From: Penaeus vannamei
Taxonomy: Eukaryota; Arthropoda; Malacostraca; Decapoda; Penaeidae
Direction: 5' to 3'
Assembly (NCBI RefSeq): GCF_042767895.1
Contig: NC_091564.1
Span: 5,147,403-5,164,902, forward strand
DNA length: 17,500 bases
Position 1 is the stretch's first letter, and each line of letters begins with the position of its first letter. Both the position numbers and the translations under genes were made by a program. The notes under the pieces were generated by a model that saw nothing but the letters and a program-made list of their open reading frames with translations, made no database searches and was not told where the DNA came from. Shown one piece after another: positions 7,851 through 16,790 of the stretch.

Positions 7851-7966
7851 CAATTCGGTGTTTGTTCTTTGCGCTGAGTTTATTGTCGCGTTTGTGATTC
7901 TTTTCTTTTCTTTATGATTTTGCTGGCATTTCTGTGAGTTTTATCATGCTCGTTCTGTTTGATATT

Positions 7967-8068
<102 letters not shown>

Positions 8069-8256
8069 AAACATGCGCTTAGACGTAAAAAAAAAATATT
8101 ATTAATGACGTTGTCATTATCTGTATGATTGTTTGTGTTTATGTTCATATTCTATTTATTTATCCATTTTTTTTCCTATTTTCAAAATTTGATTTGCGAT
8201 AATTCTCCTGCGCCGAGAGTCTGCGAGGTCCCTATTTTTTTTTTTTTTTATCTTTT

Positions 8257-8403
8257 ATGTTTCAGGAAAACGAATGCAAGAAAAAAAAAAAAGTTTATTT
8301 GACAGCTTCCAAAATTATGTGGGAGAGCATGGAAGTTATAAAAAAAGATAGTGAAATTGATTATCATGAATGCATAAGCCAACAAATTTTATTGCAAAGA
8401 TGA
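8257..8403 (+). CDS. Weak small ORF, 48 codons, possible 3' exon
   Basis: An ATG at 8257 opens a 48-codon frame ending in TGA at 8401-8403, and the frame is open from 8203. The encoded peptide starts MFQENECK, passes a poly-Lys run encoded by A12, and continues with mixed composition including LTASKIMWESMEVIKKDSE. An alternative reading uses a strong acceptor-like sequence, T15 then ATCTTTTATGTTTCAG, at 8235-8265, which would make 8266-8403 a terminal exon. AATAAA near 8537 would be the poly(A) signal. I recognise no domain. The 3' part overlaps a diverged 100-bp duplication, which argues for non-coding repeat. Most likely spurious, and recorded because it is too short to be obvious otherwise. 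Confidence 0.12.
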   Translation: MFQENECKKKKKVYLTASKIMWESMEVIKKDSEIDYHECISQQILLQR

Positions 8404-8560
8404 GCTTGAAATGACAGTCATGGACAGATAAACGAAAATTCATTTCAGGATTAAGAATGATAATCACGAATAGAGAAAAAGAAAAAATAATGTTGCAAAA
8501 ATGATTGTTAAAATGATGATCTAGAACAGATATTGAATAAAATAGGTAACGTTGCTAAAA
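8359..8560 (+). repeat. Diverged tandem duplication, about 100-bp unit
   Basis: GATTATCATGAA at 8359 recurs as GATAATCACGAA at 8459, and TTGCAAAGATGA at 8392 recurs as TTGCAAAAATGA at 8493. ATGACAGTCATGGACAGATA is also echoed by ATGATGATCTAGAACAGATA. The matching words keep the same order with a constant 100-101 bp offset. By eye the copies are about two-thirds identical. A third, weaker copy may lie upstream. Confidence 0.6.
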
Positions 8561-8694
8561 TAAAATTGGTAATAAAAAAGTAAAATCCAAGCTTAAGTTC
8601 GAGGTCACTAATATTTAGAGATTCTTAACTTTATGTGTTTTGTTTCGAGCGTAACACACAAGTCCATTGCATGCCGTGAGATTTATCCTTGCAG

Positions 8695-8723
8695 CCGATC
8701 TCCTGCAATCTTGGCGTGCTCAG
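8695..8723 (+). other. Possible 29-nt micro-exon (splice-bounded)
   Basis: ATTTATCCTTGCAG ends at 8694 and resembles a 3' splice site. CTCAG|GTGAAG at 8723|8724 resembles a 5' splice site, though weaker than GTRAGT. The enclosed 29 nt has normal mixed composition. The evidence is only the paired signals, which arise by chance in kilobases of sequence. Confidence 0.08.
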
Positions 8724-8765
8724 GTGAAGACGAGAGAGTCGTGAGCGCTTCTTAAAGACGGGCAG

Positions 8766-8845
8766 ATGTGCGTGTGCGTGTGCGTGCGTGTGTGCGTGCG
8801 TCTCCGTTCGTCTGTGTGTCTTATGCACGAATGTGTGTGTGTTCT
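8766..8845. repeat. (GTGC/GTGT)n microsatellite
   Basis: TGCGTGTGCGTGTGCGTGCG-type repeat to about 8803, then a TGTGTGT remnant to about 8842. Alternating purine/pyrimidine with CG steps gives Z-DNA potential. Confidence 0.85.
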
Positions 8846-9120
8846 GCATTCTGCTTGTAAATGGACCAGTTTATTGATACAGTTCGTAAATTTGAAGTCC
8901 ATATACATTCGTTGCATAAACCCGTTTCACTCCCATCCTCATTTTTTTCTCGGCTATTAAAAAAAGAAAAAAAAAGAAAAACGAAATCTTTGATACTTTG
9001 TCATCATATTTATATTTACTGTTTCACGATTTCAAGTTGATTACATCTCTCTAAATAATTTTCGAAATACTTTCAAAATATTTAACTGCGTTCAGGTCGT
9101 AAAATAGTTGCTAAACGGAG
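8846..9120. other. AT-rich single-copy spacer
   Basis: Mixed AT-rich sequence with an A-rich AAAAAGAAAAAAAAAG run near 8959-8980. No gene or strong motif is seen. Confidence 0.5.
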
Positions 9121-9245
9121 CGATGATGTCTGGACCGAGGTGAACCGCAGAACCTCGACGGCGGGTTCTGAACCCTCTTGCCTATTTGCATCTTCCTCGC
9201 CGCCGGGGCTCTCCGCTTTAATGAGAATAATAACAAAACAATAGT
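9121..9245. promoter_or_regulatory. Candidate regulatory segment with octamer and inverted repeats
   Basis: CGAGGT (9136-9141) pairs with ACCTCG (9152-9157). GGGTTC (9163-9168) and GAACCC (9170-9175) form a perfect inverted repeat around one base. ATTTGCAT (9184-9191) is the exact POU octamer, and TTTAATGAG and ACAAAACAATAG nearby match homeodomain and Sox-type cores. The segment is GC-richer than its AT-rich surroundings. Concentration of such words in about 120 bp suggests a cis-regulatory element, but no conservation data are available here. Confidence 0.25.
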
Positions 9246-9259
9246 TGTGATATAGATTA

Positions 9260-9485
9260 GGGGGTGAGTGGGAGGGAGGGAGGAAGGCCTAGAGGGTTGG
9301 GGAAAGGAAGGAGGGAAGGAACGAGAAAAGGAGTGAAGGAGGGAAGGAAAAGAGAAGAGGTAAGTAAGGTTGAGGAGAGAGAGAATAGGAGAACGGAAAG
9401 AGAGAGAGAGGGGTGGGGGGTATATAAAGGAAGAAATAGAGAGAGAGAGAGATCAAGTGAAAGTAGAGAAATAAGTATAGTAATT

Positions 9486-9532
<47 letters not shown>
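9260..9532. repeat. Purine-rich block ending in (AG)22
   Basis: GGGAGGGAGGAAGG-type sequence grades through GAGAGA clusters into a pure (AG)n tract from 9489 to 9532. The Arg/Glu frame 9264-9566 is an artefact of this repeat. Confidence 0.93.
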
Positions 9533-9534
<2 letters not shown>

Positions 9535-9625
9535 GCGAGTGGGCTTTAATATTAATGGGATATTAGAACGAGGCTTTCGCTGTGTGCATCTCGTCCAAGA
9601 TGGAGCGAAGCGGAGCGAGGGTTCA
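9533..9625. other. Single-copy segment with TTAATATTAA palindrome
   Basis: A perfect 10-bp palindrome TTAATATTAA (9546-9555) is extended by ATTAATGG, a homeodomain-type word. It is followed by CCAAGATGGAGCG, which resembles a YY1/Pho core, and GAGCGAAGCGGAGCGAGG. It could be regulatory, and support is weak. Confidence 0.18.
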
Positions 9626-9983
9626 GCAAAAGTGTTTGTTTTAATAAATTGAAGAAAAAAAAATAACAATACAGTGGACAAGCTAGGAGATATGTATATA
9701 TTTAAGCATTATTATAGTAAATCATCAGTTTTATGATTTGGGAAAAGGACGCCATTCAGATAACTCTATAATATGTGTTTTGATGATGTAATGTAACTTA
9801 ATATGATATCATTTTGGGCGTCCGCGTTGTCTATATTTATTAGTGTATGCTTATTCCTAGGCCTTTTCACACGATAATGTCAACACTTGTCGACAGCTTA
9901 AACATTTGCTTATAATATTGAAAAGGAACTGCGTCTTGTGTTGTTTCGAAAGTTGCAAGGCACAGACTCTGTTGCATCTTGAT
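9626..9983. other. AT-rich single-copy spacer
   Basis: No sustained open frame. ATGATATCATT at 9803-9813 is a palindromic word that recurs at 16853-16863. Otherwise I see nothing. Confidence 0.5.
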
Positions 9984-10316
9984 TAACACTAAAAATGTGT
10001 ATTTTGAGTAGCTGTTAAAAGAAAAGATATATTACAACACTAAAGATGTGTGATTTTATTACCTGTAAAAAGGGAAAAAAAGTGAAAGTTTGTGTGTGCA
10101 TTGATTTGCCTACGTCTTTAAGAAAGAAGGAAAAACAGTAGAAAATTATATTTTTTTATTACCTTTAAAGAAATGCAACATTAAAAATGTGTGTTTTCAT
10201 TTACAGTAAAAATATGTGGTTTGATTTGCTGTAAAGAATGTTTTCTGTTTAACAGTAAAAAAGTGTGTTTTCATTTACAATATGTATATGCGTTTCGAAT
10301 AACAGTAGAAAAATAC
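9984..10316. repeat. Degenerate AT-rich minisatellite (AACAGTAAAAATGTGTG...)
   Basis: The word AACACTAAAAATGTGT recurs as variants starting at about 9985, 10036, 10177, 10202, 10251 and 10301, usually followed by TTTTCATTT or TTTGATTT and then CTGT or ACAGT. Units are about 25 to 50 bp apart with a gap (10070-10165) that has decayed. Most copies begin with ACAGT and end with its partner CTGT or ACAGT. It is an old, heterogeneous array with no coding capacity. Confidence 0.65.
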
Positions 10317-11030
10317 TATCATGATCAAGTAAAAGATTGGATGACATGTTCAGAAATATATTTTGATTAGCCGTGGTTAACTTTTATTCGAATTCTGGGT
10401 GGAGTTATTGTGGCAGTTATTTTCATTTTTTTATTGTTATCATTATTTCATTGTTTATTAATCTATTTATTCTTATTCATTTGTGTTTGATTTGTCAGTC
10501 TAAGAGTAATTATAGATATAAGGATTTTATTTGATTTTAATGTAAAGTAATATTTTTATTTATTTATTTTATCCTAATACATAATATTGATTTACTTAAC
10601 ATTTTCTAGAATAAAAGTAAATTATGCCTTTCGGTCATTTATTAGGTAAGTTAGTTATTTTGATAATGTTAATACTAATCGTAACTGTCGCAGTTTTCAA
10701 TCTGTTATCATCAAATGTGACTTCTTTTCTCTGTCATTCTAACTGTTATTGATGTTATTTAATGATGATTGCCACAATTGCTGTCTTTGTAATGGATATT
10801 CTTATTAATTGTTATTGTGAGTTAATGCTATTGCTGTCACCAGTATTGTCTTCCTGCGAAATTACTCAATGTATTATTCATACGTACTATTGATTGTATT
10901 TATGAATTATATTTATCGCTGTTGCTTTTTTTCTAGTTTTCATTACTGCAACATTCTTTTGCTTTTATGACGTCATCGCCGTTATATTTTAAGCCCTTCA
11001 TTATTAATTACAATTTTAGTGTCGTCATAT
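10317..11030. other. AT-rich single-copy spacer, about 700 bp
   Basis: This is the longest stretch without tandem repeats. All frames are broken by frequent stops. It contains scattered ATTGTTATC-type words but no consistent repeat, RNA structure or recognisable mobile element. Confidence 0.5.
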
Positions 11031-11035
11031 CTCCA

Positions 11036-11150
11036 GTATTATCTCCCTCTCTTCTTTTCTTTTCTTTTTTATGGGCACGATCAATACCCCCCCTCCCCCT
11101 CCCCCCTTTACCCCTCTTTTTCTCCCTTTTCTTTTTTCCTTTTTTTTTGT
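11036..11150. repeat. CT-rich block
   Basis: CTCCCTCTCTTCTTTTCTTTT passes to CCCCCCCTCCCCCTCCCCCC and TTTTTCCTTTTTTTT. It precedes a CpG-rich single-copy segment and ends in a short T run. Confidence 0.8.
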
Positions 11151-11290
11151 ATAGGCCGGCGGAGTGCCCTCGACTCCCGAGGGTCGAGTGAAAGGCCAGA
11201 CATCCCTCGGAGTCCTTTGTGTCGTCAGGGAAAGAGAGGTCGATATCCCATTGGGGGCCGTCGGCGTCGAGTGGCCGTGTCGATTTTGTC
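11151..11290. other. CpG-rich single-copy segment with small hairpin
   Basis: CTCGAC (11169-11174) pairs with GTCGAG (11183-11188), and CCCTCG can alternatively pair with CGAGGG inside the same sequence. Intact CpG is frequent. Forward and reverse frames cross it, but none has a recognisable domain or splice pair I trust. It is another non-repetitive island between low-complexity blocks, like those at 4746 and 5406. Confidence 0.25.
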
Positions 11291-11790
11291 TGGGACGGAA
11301 GGGGGTGGGGGCGGTGGGGGGTGGGCGGATGGTGGGCGTTGCAGGGGGAGGAAGCGGGGGTAGTAGGGGAAGGTGAAGGGGTGTAGAGGGATGTTGCCAG
11401 TGGGCGGGGTTGGGTGTAGGAAGGGGAGGAAGGGGTTGTGGTAGGGGGAGGAGAGGGGGTGCGTTGGAGGGAGCGGGTTGGGTGTTGGAAGGGGTTGTGT
11501 GTAGAGGGAGGAGAGGGTGTGTGGAGGGGTGTTGAAGTAGAAGGGGGGTTGTGGTAGGGGGAGGAGAGGGGTGTGTACAGGGGTTGGTAGGGGGAGGAGA
11601 ACAGGTGTACAAGGGGGTGTTGGATGTGGTGTGTGTGTGAGGGATGGGGTGTACGTGATGGGTAGGTGGAGGGTGGAATGTGGTGCGGTAAGCGTAAACG
11701 GGGAGGGGAGAAGGAGGGCGTATTGGAAGTGGGGAGGGGGGGTAATGGGGGGTTGGGGAGTGGGTGTGAGGAAATGGAAATGGAGGAGGG
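11291..11790. repeat. G-rich minisatellite with quadruplex motifs
   Basis: The array starts with G5-T-G5-CGGT-G6-T-G3 at 11301-11325, a canonical quadruplex pattern. It then repeats a unit of the form GGTTGTGGTAGGGGGAGGAG, with copies at about 11434, 11493, 11547 and 11582 spaced 59, 54 and 35 bp. C is nearly absent from the plus strand. The 264- and 267-codon Pro/Thr/Ser minus-strand frames (11008-11828) exist because this array has no minus-strand stops, and they are not believable proteins. Confidence 0.85.
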
Positions 11791-11799
11791 CGTGAAATA

Positions 11800-11902
11800 C
11801 ATCCGTGTGTGCGTGTGCGTGCGGGCATACCTGTCTATCTATCCGTCTGTCTGCGTGTGCATATATGTGTACATGTGTGTATGTGCGTGTGCGTGCGAAT
11901 AA
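11800..11902. repeat. Mixed GTGC/GTAT/CTAT microsatellite
   Basis: GTGTGTGCGTGTGCGTGCG, then CTATCTATCCGTCTGTCTG, then ATATGTGTACATGTGTGTATG and GCGTGTGCGTGCG again. It is a compound, degenerate array. Confidence 0.85.
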
Positions 11903-12035
11903 TAAGAGCGAGAGGTAATATGATATAAATTGAATTCGCAGAATGAGGACCTTTCATATTGGTTAAATCTATGAAGCTGCATAATTCTGCCCTCAGGGAA
12001 TAAAACTTTTGAGGATCTCGAGCTTGTAACATGAA
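11903..12035. other. Short single-copy spacer
   Basis: Mixed sequence without an ORF. AATAAA occurs near 11999 but no transcript ends here that I can support. Confidence 0.4.
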
Positions 12036-12600
12036 AGAGACAGGAAGATGAAAAGGCGAGAGATGAAATGAAAAAAAAGAGAGAAATGCAGATAAGAGAG
12101 AAGTAGAAAGTGAAAATAGATAGTGCAGGGAAGAGAGGAGTAATATGAAGAGGAGAGGGGGACATGCAAGAGAGAAGCAGTACGTGGGAATAGATTGTAG
12201 GGGGAAAGAGAAGAATTAGAAAGAGAAATGAAATGGTAAAAGGAAATAGAAGTAAATAGTTGATATAAAAGGAGGGGGAAGTGGAGAATAATGTCAGAAA
12301 GACAGAAATAAGCGGAAAGATTGGAAATTAAAAGGGAAAGGAAGAAAGGATAGAGAAAACACAAAATGAGAGAGAAGCATAATGTAAAAATAGACAGCGG
12401 GAGGAAGAGAGAGAAAAAAAAGAGAATTAGAGAGAAGTGAAAACTGAATTTAAAAAGGTTAGAAATAAAATTAAAGGAGAAAGGAAGAGATAAAGGGAAA
12501 AGTGGAGAAAAAGAGAAAAGTGGAAACAGGAAGAGATGTTAAAAGAGAGAAAATACTAATAGGAAAAAAATGAAAGGAATGAGAATTTGAAAAATAAAGT
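12036..12600. repeat. A/G-rich domain with a degenerate AGAGAGAAG unit
   Basis: More than 550 bp biased to A and G. Within it AGAGAGAAGYA is followed by GTG/GTA and AATAGAYAG or AATAGATTG, then GGGA, at about 12095, 12169 and 12369, with a fourth partial at about 12430. This is a decayed longer-period tandem repeat (about 75 bp between the first two). The Ser/Phe/Leu minus-strand frames 11839-12364 are artefacts. Confidence 0.75.
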
Positions 12601-12710
12601 TAGGAAAAAACTTTGCGAAATTAAGTTCAAAAACGCCACATATATAATATTCATACCAAATTGTCCACCAGCCTCACCCGCTCCCAAACCATTTTATCTT
12701 TATAGTTTTA

Positions 12711-13012
12711 TTTTTGTTGTTGATATTACTATTACTACTAGTTTTATCATTATCATCTTTATCAATACTACTGCTACTGCTGCTGCGAGTACATCTATCA
12801 CTATTACTATTATTATTGTTATTATTATGATCATTATTGTTGTTACAACTATTACTAATAACATTACTACTGCTTCTACTACTTTCGTAACTACTACGTC
12901 TACTACAACTACCACTAATACTACTACAGTTATAATAACTACCCCCTACTACTAGTACTAGTAATACTACTGCCTTCTACTACTCACTTCTTATATCATT
13001 ATTATTAATGAT
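12711..13012. repeat. Degenerate ACT/ATT/ATC trinucleotide array
   Basis: Three-base periodic sequence (ACTATTACTACTAG, ATTATTATTGTTATTATTATG, ACTACTACTGCTTCTACTAC) fills about 300 bp. Plus and minus frames give Thr/Ile or Val repeat only. Similar arrays occur at 1936 and 4500. Confidence 0.9.
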
Positions 13013-13026
13013 TTTCTTTATTTTCA

Positions 13027-13303
<277 letters not shown>

Positions 13304-13304
13304 G

Positions 13305-13452
13305 TCCTGACAATCACCTCGTTGCTCGCCGCCGGTAACCTGTAATTAGGTAATGACTCAGTGATAATTACCTGTTAATTGGCCAAGTTTTACCCCGTTT
13401 TAACACTTCGTTTTCTCTCGCGGTGGTTGTTCGTTGGGATAATTACTCCTTT
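13305..13452. promoter_or_regulatory. Candidate enhancer: paired TAATTA sites around an AP-1 site
   Basis: A compact single-copy segment contains TAATTA at 13343-13348 and again at 13365-13370, with the perfect AP-1 core TGACTCA at 13354-13360 between them. AGGTAAT (13348-13354) and ATTACCT (13367-13373) form an inverted repeat centred next to the AP-1 core, and ACCTGTAATT / ACCTGTTAATT form a direct repeat. A further GTTAATTGGCCAA lies at about 13374. TAATTA is the known core of many homeodomain proteins. This density in about 45 bp, beside a long CT repeat, resembles arthropod conserved non-coding elements. Function is inference. Confidence 0.35.
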
Positions 13453-13455
13453 TGT

Positions 13456-13995
13456 GAATAAAGATGGGGAGGAGGATAAGGAAGGATAAGGGGGGTGAAG
13501 ATAAGGAAGGATAAGGGGGGATAAGGATATGGAAGGATAAGGGGGATAAGGATGTGAAAGGATAAGGAGATAAGAATAAGGAAGGATGAGTGGGATAAAG
13601 ATAAGGAAGGATGTTGGAGTAAGATGAAGATTGAAGGTATGGATAGGAATAATGAAAGATACTAATAGGGGAGAAAGACAAGGGAGGATAATGATGGATA
13701 AGTATAAGGAAAGATAATATTGAATAAGGGAGAAGGGTTAAGAGGCGTAGGGGAGGATCAGGAAGGATAAGGGAGGAATATGAGGATAGGAGGATGGACA
13801 GGAATAGGGAAAGAGAATGTTGAATAAGGGAAGAGGAGGGAGAATAGTGGAGAAGGATTTAAGGGAAGGATATGGATAAAGCAGGAGAAAGTGGAATAAA
13901 AGAGCAGGAGAAAAAAGAGGGGCAGGGATAATAGAGGAGAAGGGGGCAGGAGGGAAGAGGATCAGGACAAAGAAAAATAGGGATAAGAAGGATAA
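13456..13995. repeat. GGATAAGGA-type purine minisatellite
   Basis: The word GGATAAGGAAGGATAAGG recurs with variations (GGGGGATAAGGATATGG, GGATGAGTGGGATAAAG) through about 530 bp, well ordered at first and more decayed after about 13680. The likely basic unit is GGATAA/GGAAGGATAAG, about 9-18 bp. Mostly A/G with periodic T. Confidence 0.85.
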
Positions 13996-14031
13996 AGATG
14001 GAAAAGGGAAAAGTATAAATGCATTTTGTAG

Positions 14032-14034
<3 letters not shown>

Positions 14035-14121
<87 letters not shown>
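14035..14121. repeat. (TC)n microsatellite, about 87 bp
   Basis: A pure dinucleotide tract with a sharp 5' edge. It ends in TGTCTCTC. Confidence 0.98.
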
Positions 14122-14129
<8 letters not shown>

Positions 14130-14300
14130 TTTATTAATTTTCATAGTTGTACAAAGAACAGAGAAATAGAGTATTGTCTCTTTCTCTCCGAATATATATA
14201 CATACATATAGATAGATGAATATGTGTGCGTGTGTGTGTATCTGTGTGTGTGCACGTATGTCCACATGTTTGTGTATATAAATAGACATGCGCACAAGGG
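14122..14300. other. Spacer with short TATA, GATA and TG repeats
   Basis: Short TATATATACATACATATAG, ATAGATAGAT and TGTGTGCGTG remnants are embedded in mixed sequence. No gene is seen. Confidence 0.5.
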
Positions 14301-14700
14301 AAAACACAGCGGCGGCGCGTGCCTGAGCCGCAAAAATCAGGCGTTCGTGTGGCGGCGGCGGAAGGGCGCGCGGGCCGGCCTTGATTTTGCCAGACCTGTT
14401 GATTGCGCCGGACCATGTCGACCGCCTCATTTTTACCTCTCGTTTCTTGTTGTTGCAGGTGAGTATGAGGCCGCGAGATGACGGAGACGGCTCCCCCCCC
14501 ACTCCCCCCTCTTCCTCCTCTTCCTCCTCCCTCCCCTTCGAGGCCCTGGGGACGGATGCGCCAAGCCAGGGAGAGACGGGGGGAGGGGAAGGAACTCATT
14601 TTCTCGTCTGGGAAGAACCCACTTGTTCGCCGCGGTCGGGTAAAGTGGTTACGGCGGTGGCTCTCGGTCGCTGGCTCGCTCGGCCGGCTTTGCTTTCCTT
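14301..14700 (+). other. CpG island with fused splice acceptor/donor (possible first exon or recursive splice site)
   Basis: About 400 bp with dense intact CpG, including GCGGCGGCGCG, GGCGCGCGGGCCGGCC and CGCCGCGGTCGGG, in strong contrast to its surroundings. GCCTGA (14321-14326) pairs with TCAGGC (14337-14342). At 14458|14459 the sequence is pyrimidine-rich, TTTCTTGTTGTTGCAG, joined directly to GTGAGT. It therefore fits a 3' splice site and a 5' splice site at the same point. Alternatively an ATG at 14415 in good context (ACCATGT) would start a first coding exon of 14 codons and two bases (MSTASFLPLVSCCC), ending at the CAG donor. The frame 14381-14752 through the island has no recognised domain. 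No protein family can be named. Confidence 0.35.
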
Positions 14701-14753
14701 TATTCTTCTTTTTAATTGCTTGTGTTGTGTGTTTGGCGTCTCTGATATATAGA

Positions 14754-14763
<10 letters not shown>

Positions 14764-14831
<68 letters not shown>

Positions 14832-14860
14832 TACATACATACATATATGTATGTATATAA
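14764..14860. repeat. (TA)n microsatellite with ACATAC fold-back tail
   Basis: A pure (TA)n tract from 14764 to 14823, then ACACATATATACATACATACATATATGTATG, in which ACATACATATATGTATGT is self-complementary. The tract can extrude as a cruciform. Confidence 0.97.
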
Positions 14861-14944
14861 ATATTACGTATTTTGGTCATTGTATTCGATTTTTTTTTAT
14901 TTTTCTCTTTCTCTTACGTTTCTCCCTCACGCTTTCGTCCTCAA

Positions 14945-14949
<5 letters not shown>

Positions 14950-15022
<73 letters not shown>
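14950..15022. repeat. (TC)n microsatellite, about 73 bp
   Basis: A pure tract at the start of a larger CT-rich domain. The plus-strand frames through it are Ser/Leu repeat. Confidence 0.98.
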
Positions 15023-15024
<2 letters not shown>

Positions 15025-15300
15025 TTCTCTCTCTTCCTCTCTTTCTCTCTCTTCTCCCTCTCTTTCTCCTCTCTCTCTCTTCTTCTCTCTCTCTCTCTCT
15101 TCTTCTCTCTCTCTCTCTCTCTCTCTCCCTCTCTTCCCCTCTCTCCCTCTCTTCCCCTCTCTCCCTCTCTTCCCCTCTCCCCCTCTCTATTTCTCTCTGT
15201 CTATTTATCTATCTATCTATCTTGTCCATCCAAATTTTCCTCTCTCTCCCTCGCCCCACCGCCTCTCCCCTCCTCCCTCAATCCCCCTTCCCCCCGCCAT
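15023..15300. repeat. CT-rich domain with an 18-bp CCCTCTCTTCCCCTCTCT array
   Basis: Degenerate CTTTCTCT repeats lead to about three nearly perfect 18-bp units CCCTCTCTTCCCCTCTCT (about 15127-15180), then TCTATTTATCTATCTATC (about 15201-15221) and a C-rich tail. The long frame 14478-15470 passes through it and is not a gene. Confidence 0.9.
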
Positions 15301-15371
15301 TACATTTGCCCTCCGTTTTCTCTTCCATTTTCTCTGGAATTGAAAAAGGAGACAAAGAAAAGATGACTAAG

Positions 15372-15493
15372 GAGGGAGGGGGAGGGGCGGGAGAGGAGGA
15401 CGGAGGCAGGGGAGGAAGGAGGGGCTTGAAGGAAGAGGAGGGGGTAGTGGGAAAGAGGGAGAGAAGATAGTCAGCGGGGGAAGGGATGGGAGA
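15372..15493. repeat. Purine-rich block
   Basis: GGAGGGAGGGGGAGGGGCGGG-type G/A sequence begins soon after the CT domain ends, making a strand switch at about 15310-15370. No gene. Confidence 0.8.
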
Positions 15494-15955
<462 letters not shown>

Positions 15956-16790
15956 AGTGGTGTGAATTGTGCTCATTTTACGCTCAAGGGATGCTTTTCC
16001 CGCATGTCAGACGGGAGAGACTGTTCCTTTCTTCCTTTCTTTCCTTCTATCAGTTGATTTTTCATCTTAAAACATATATGTTTATACCATTTCGATCATT
16101 TATGTATGATTTATTGTCATTCGTTTCGTTGGATGTTGCCATTTTTACCTTGTTTGTCACTTTCTATTAATTATCTTCACTTCCCTTGAGTTTTTTTTTC
16201 ATTTTTAGTTTTTTTATGTATTTTTTTTAGAATTTATTTTTCTTTGCATATTTTTACGAGATCATTTCGTCTCCTTGAGATAGTTTGGGGTTTGGAGGAA
16301 ATGCACCTGTTTAATGAGCTTCTTTTGTTGACTCTGCGGATATATGATTTTCTTCTTATTTTCCTCTGCTTCATTTTCTCTTTTCTTCTTCGTTTCCTTT
16401 TATCCTGCGTCTTTCTCGTTCCTTTCTTTTGTGTAGTTATCTTTTTTCTTGACCTTTGTTGCTTTTCCTACATTATTATTTTTTTTATTATTGTTGTTCT
16501 CTTGCCAAGCTTCTTTCGCTTTTGTATTTTACTTTGCATTTTTTCACTTCTTTTGGTATTTTCTTTATTGTTGTAGCCTTTGTTGTCATTGCTCTTCGTT
16601 GCTGACTCACTTTTAAATGTATTTGTCACTGTGTTTCTTCATATTTTATTAATGTTGGCATTTATTCTTATTTACATTTATTTACCATCGTATGTTCCTC
16701 CATATTTTCTTCATGGCTGATATTCATTCGTTCCCTCATGTGTGTACTCATTTTCGTTATTTCTTTATCCACTTAAAAATATCTATTTCC
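15956..16790. other. T-rich single-copy spacer, about 830 bp
   Basis: T-biased sequence on the plus strand. The frames 15952-16170 and 16244-16576 give Phe/Leu/Ile-rich peptides that mimic membrane helices only because TTT, CTT and ATT codons dominate. I recognise no family. TGCTGACTCA at 16601-16610 contains an AP-1/Maf-type core. Nothing else is supported. Confidence 0.5.

Noticed and set aside
9163..9175. GGGTTC-T-GAACCC as an ecdysone response element
   Set aside because: The known element has two longer half-sites with A and T flanking the spacer. Here the half-sites are too short and the centre does not fit.
11008..11828. 264- and 267-codon minus-strand open frames, Pro/Thr/Ser rich
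   Set aside because: They exist because the G-rich minisatellite has almost no minus-strand stop codons. Two overlapping frames are open at once, which is typical of composition artefact.
14478..15470. 330-codon plus-strand open frame
   Set aside because: It runs through (TA)n, (TC)n and CT-rich arrays, giving Tyr-Ile and Ser-Leu repeats. The non-repetitive start lies in the CpG island and has no family match.
16244..16576. 110-codon ORF resembling a multi-pass membrane protein
   Set aside because: The hydrophobic residues come from T-rich codons in a T-rich spacer. No conserved pattern and no transcript signal.
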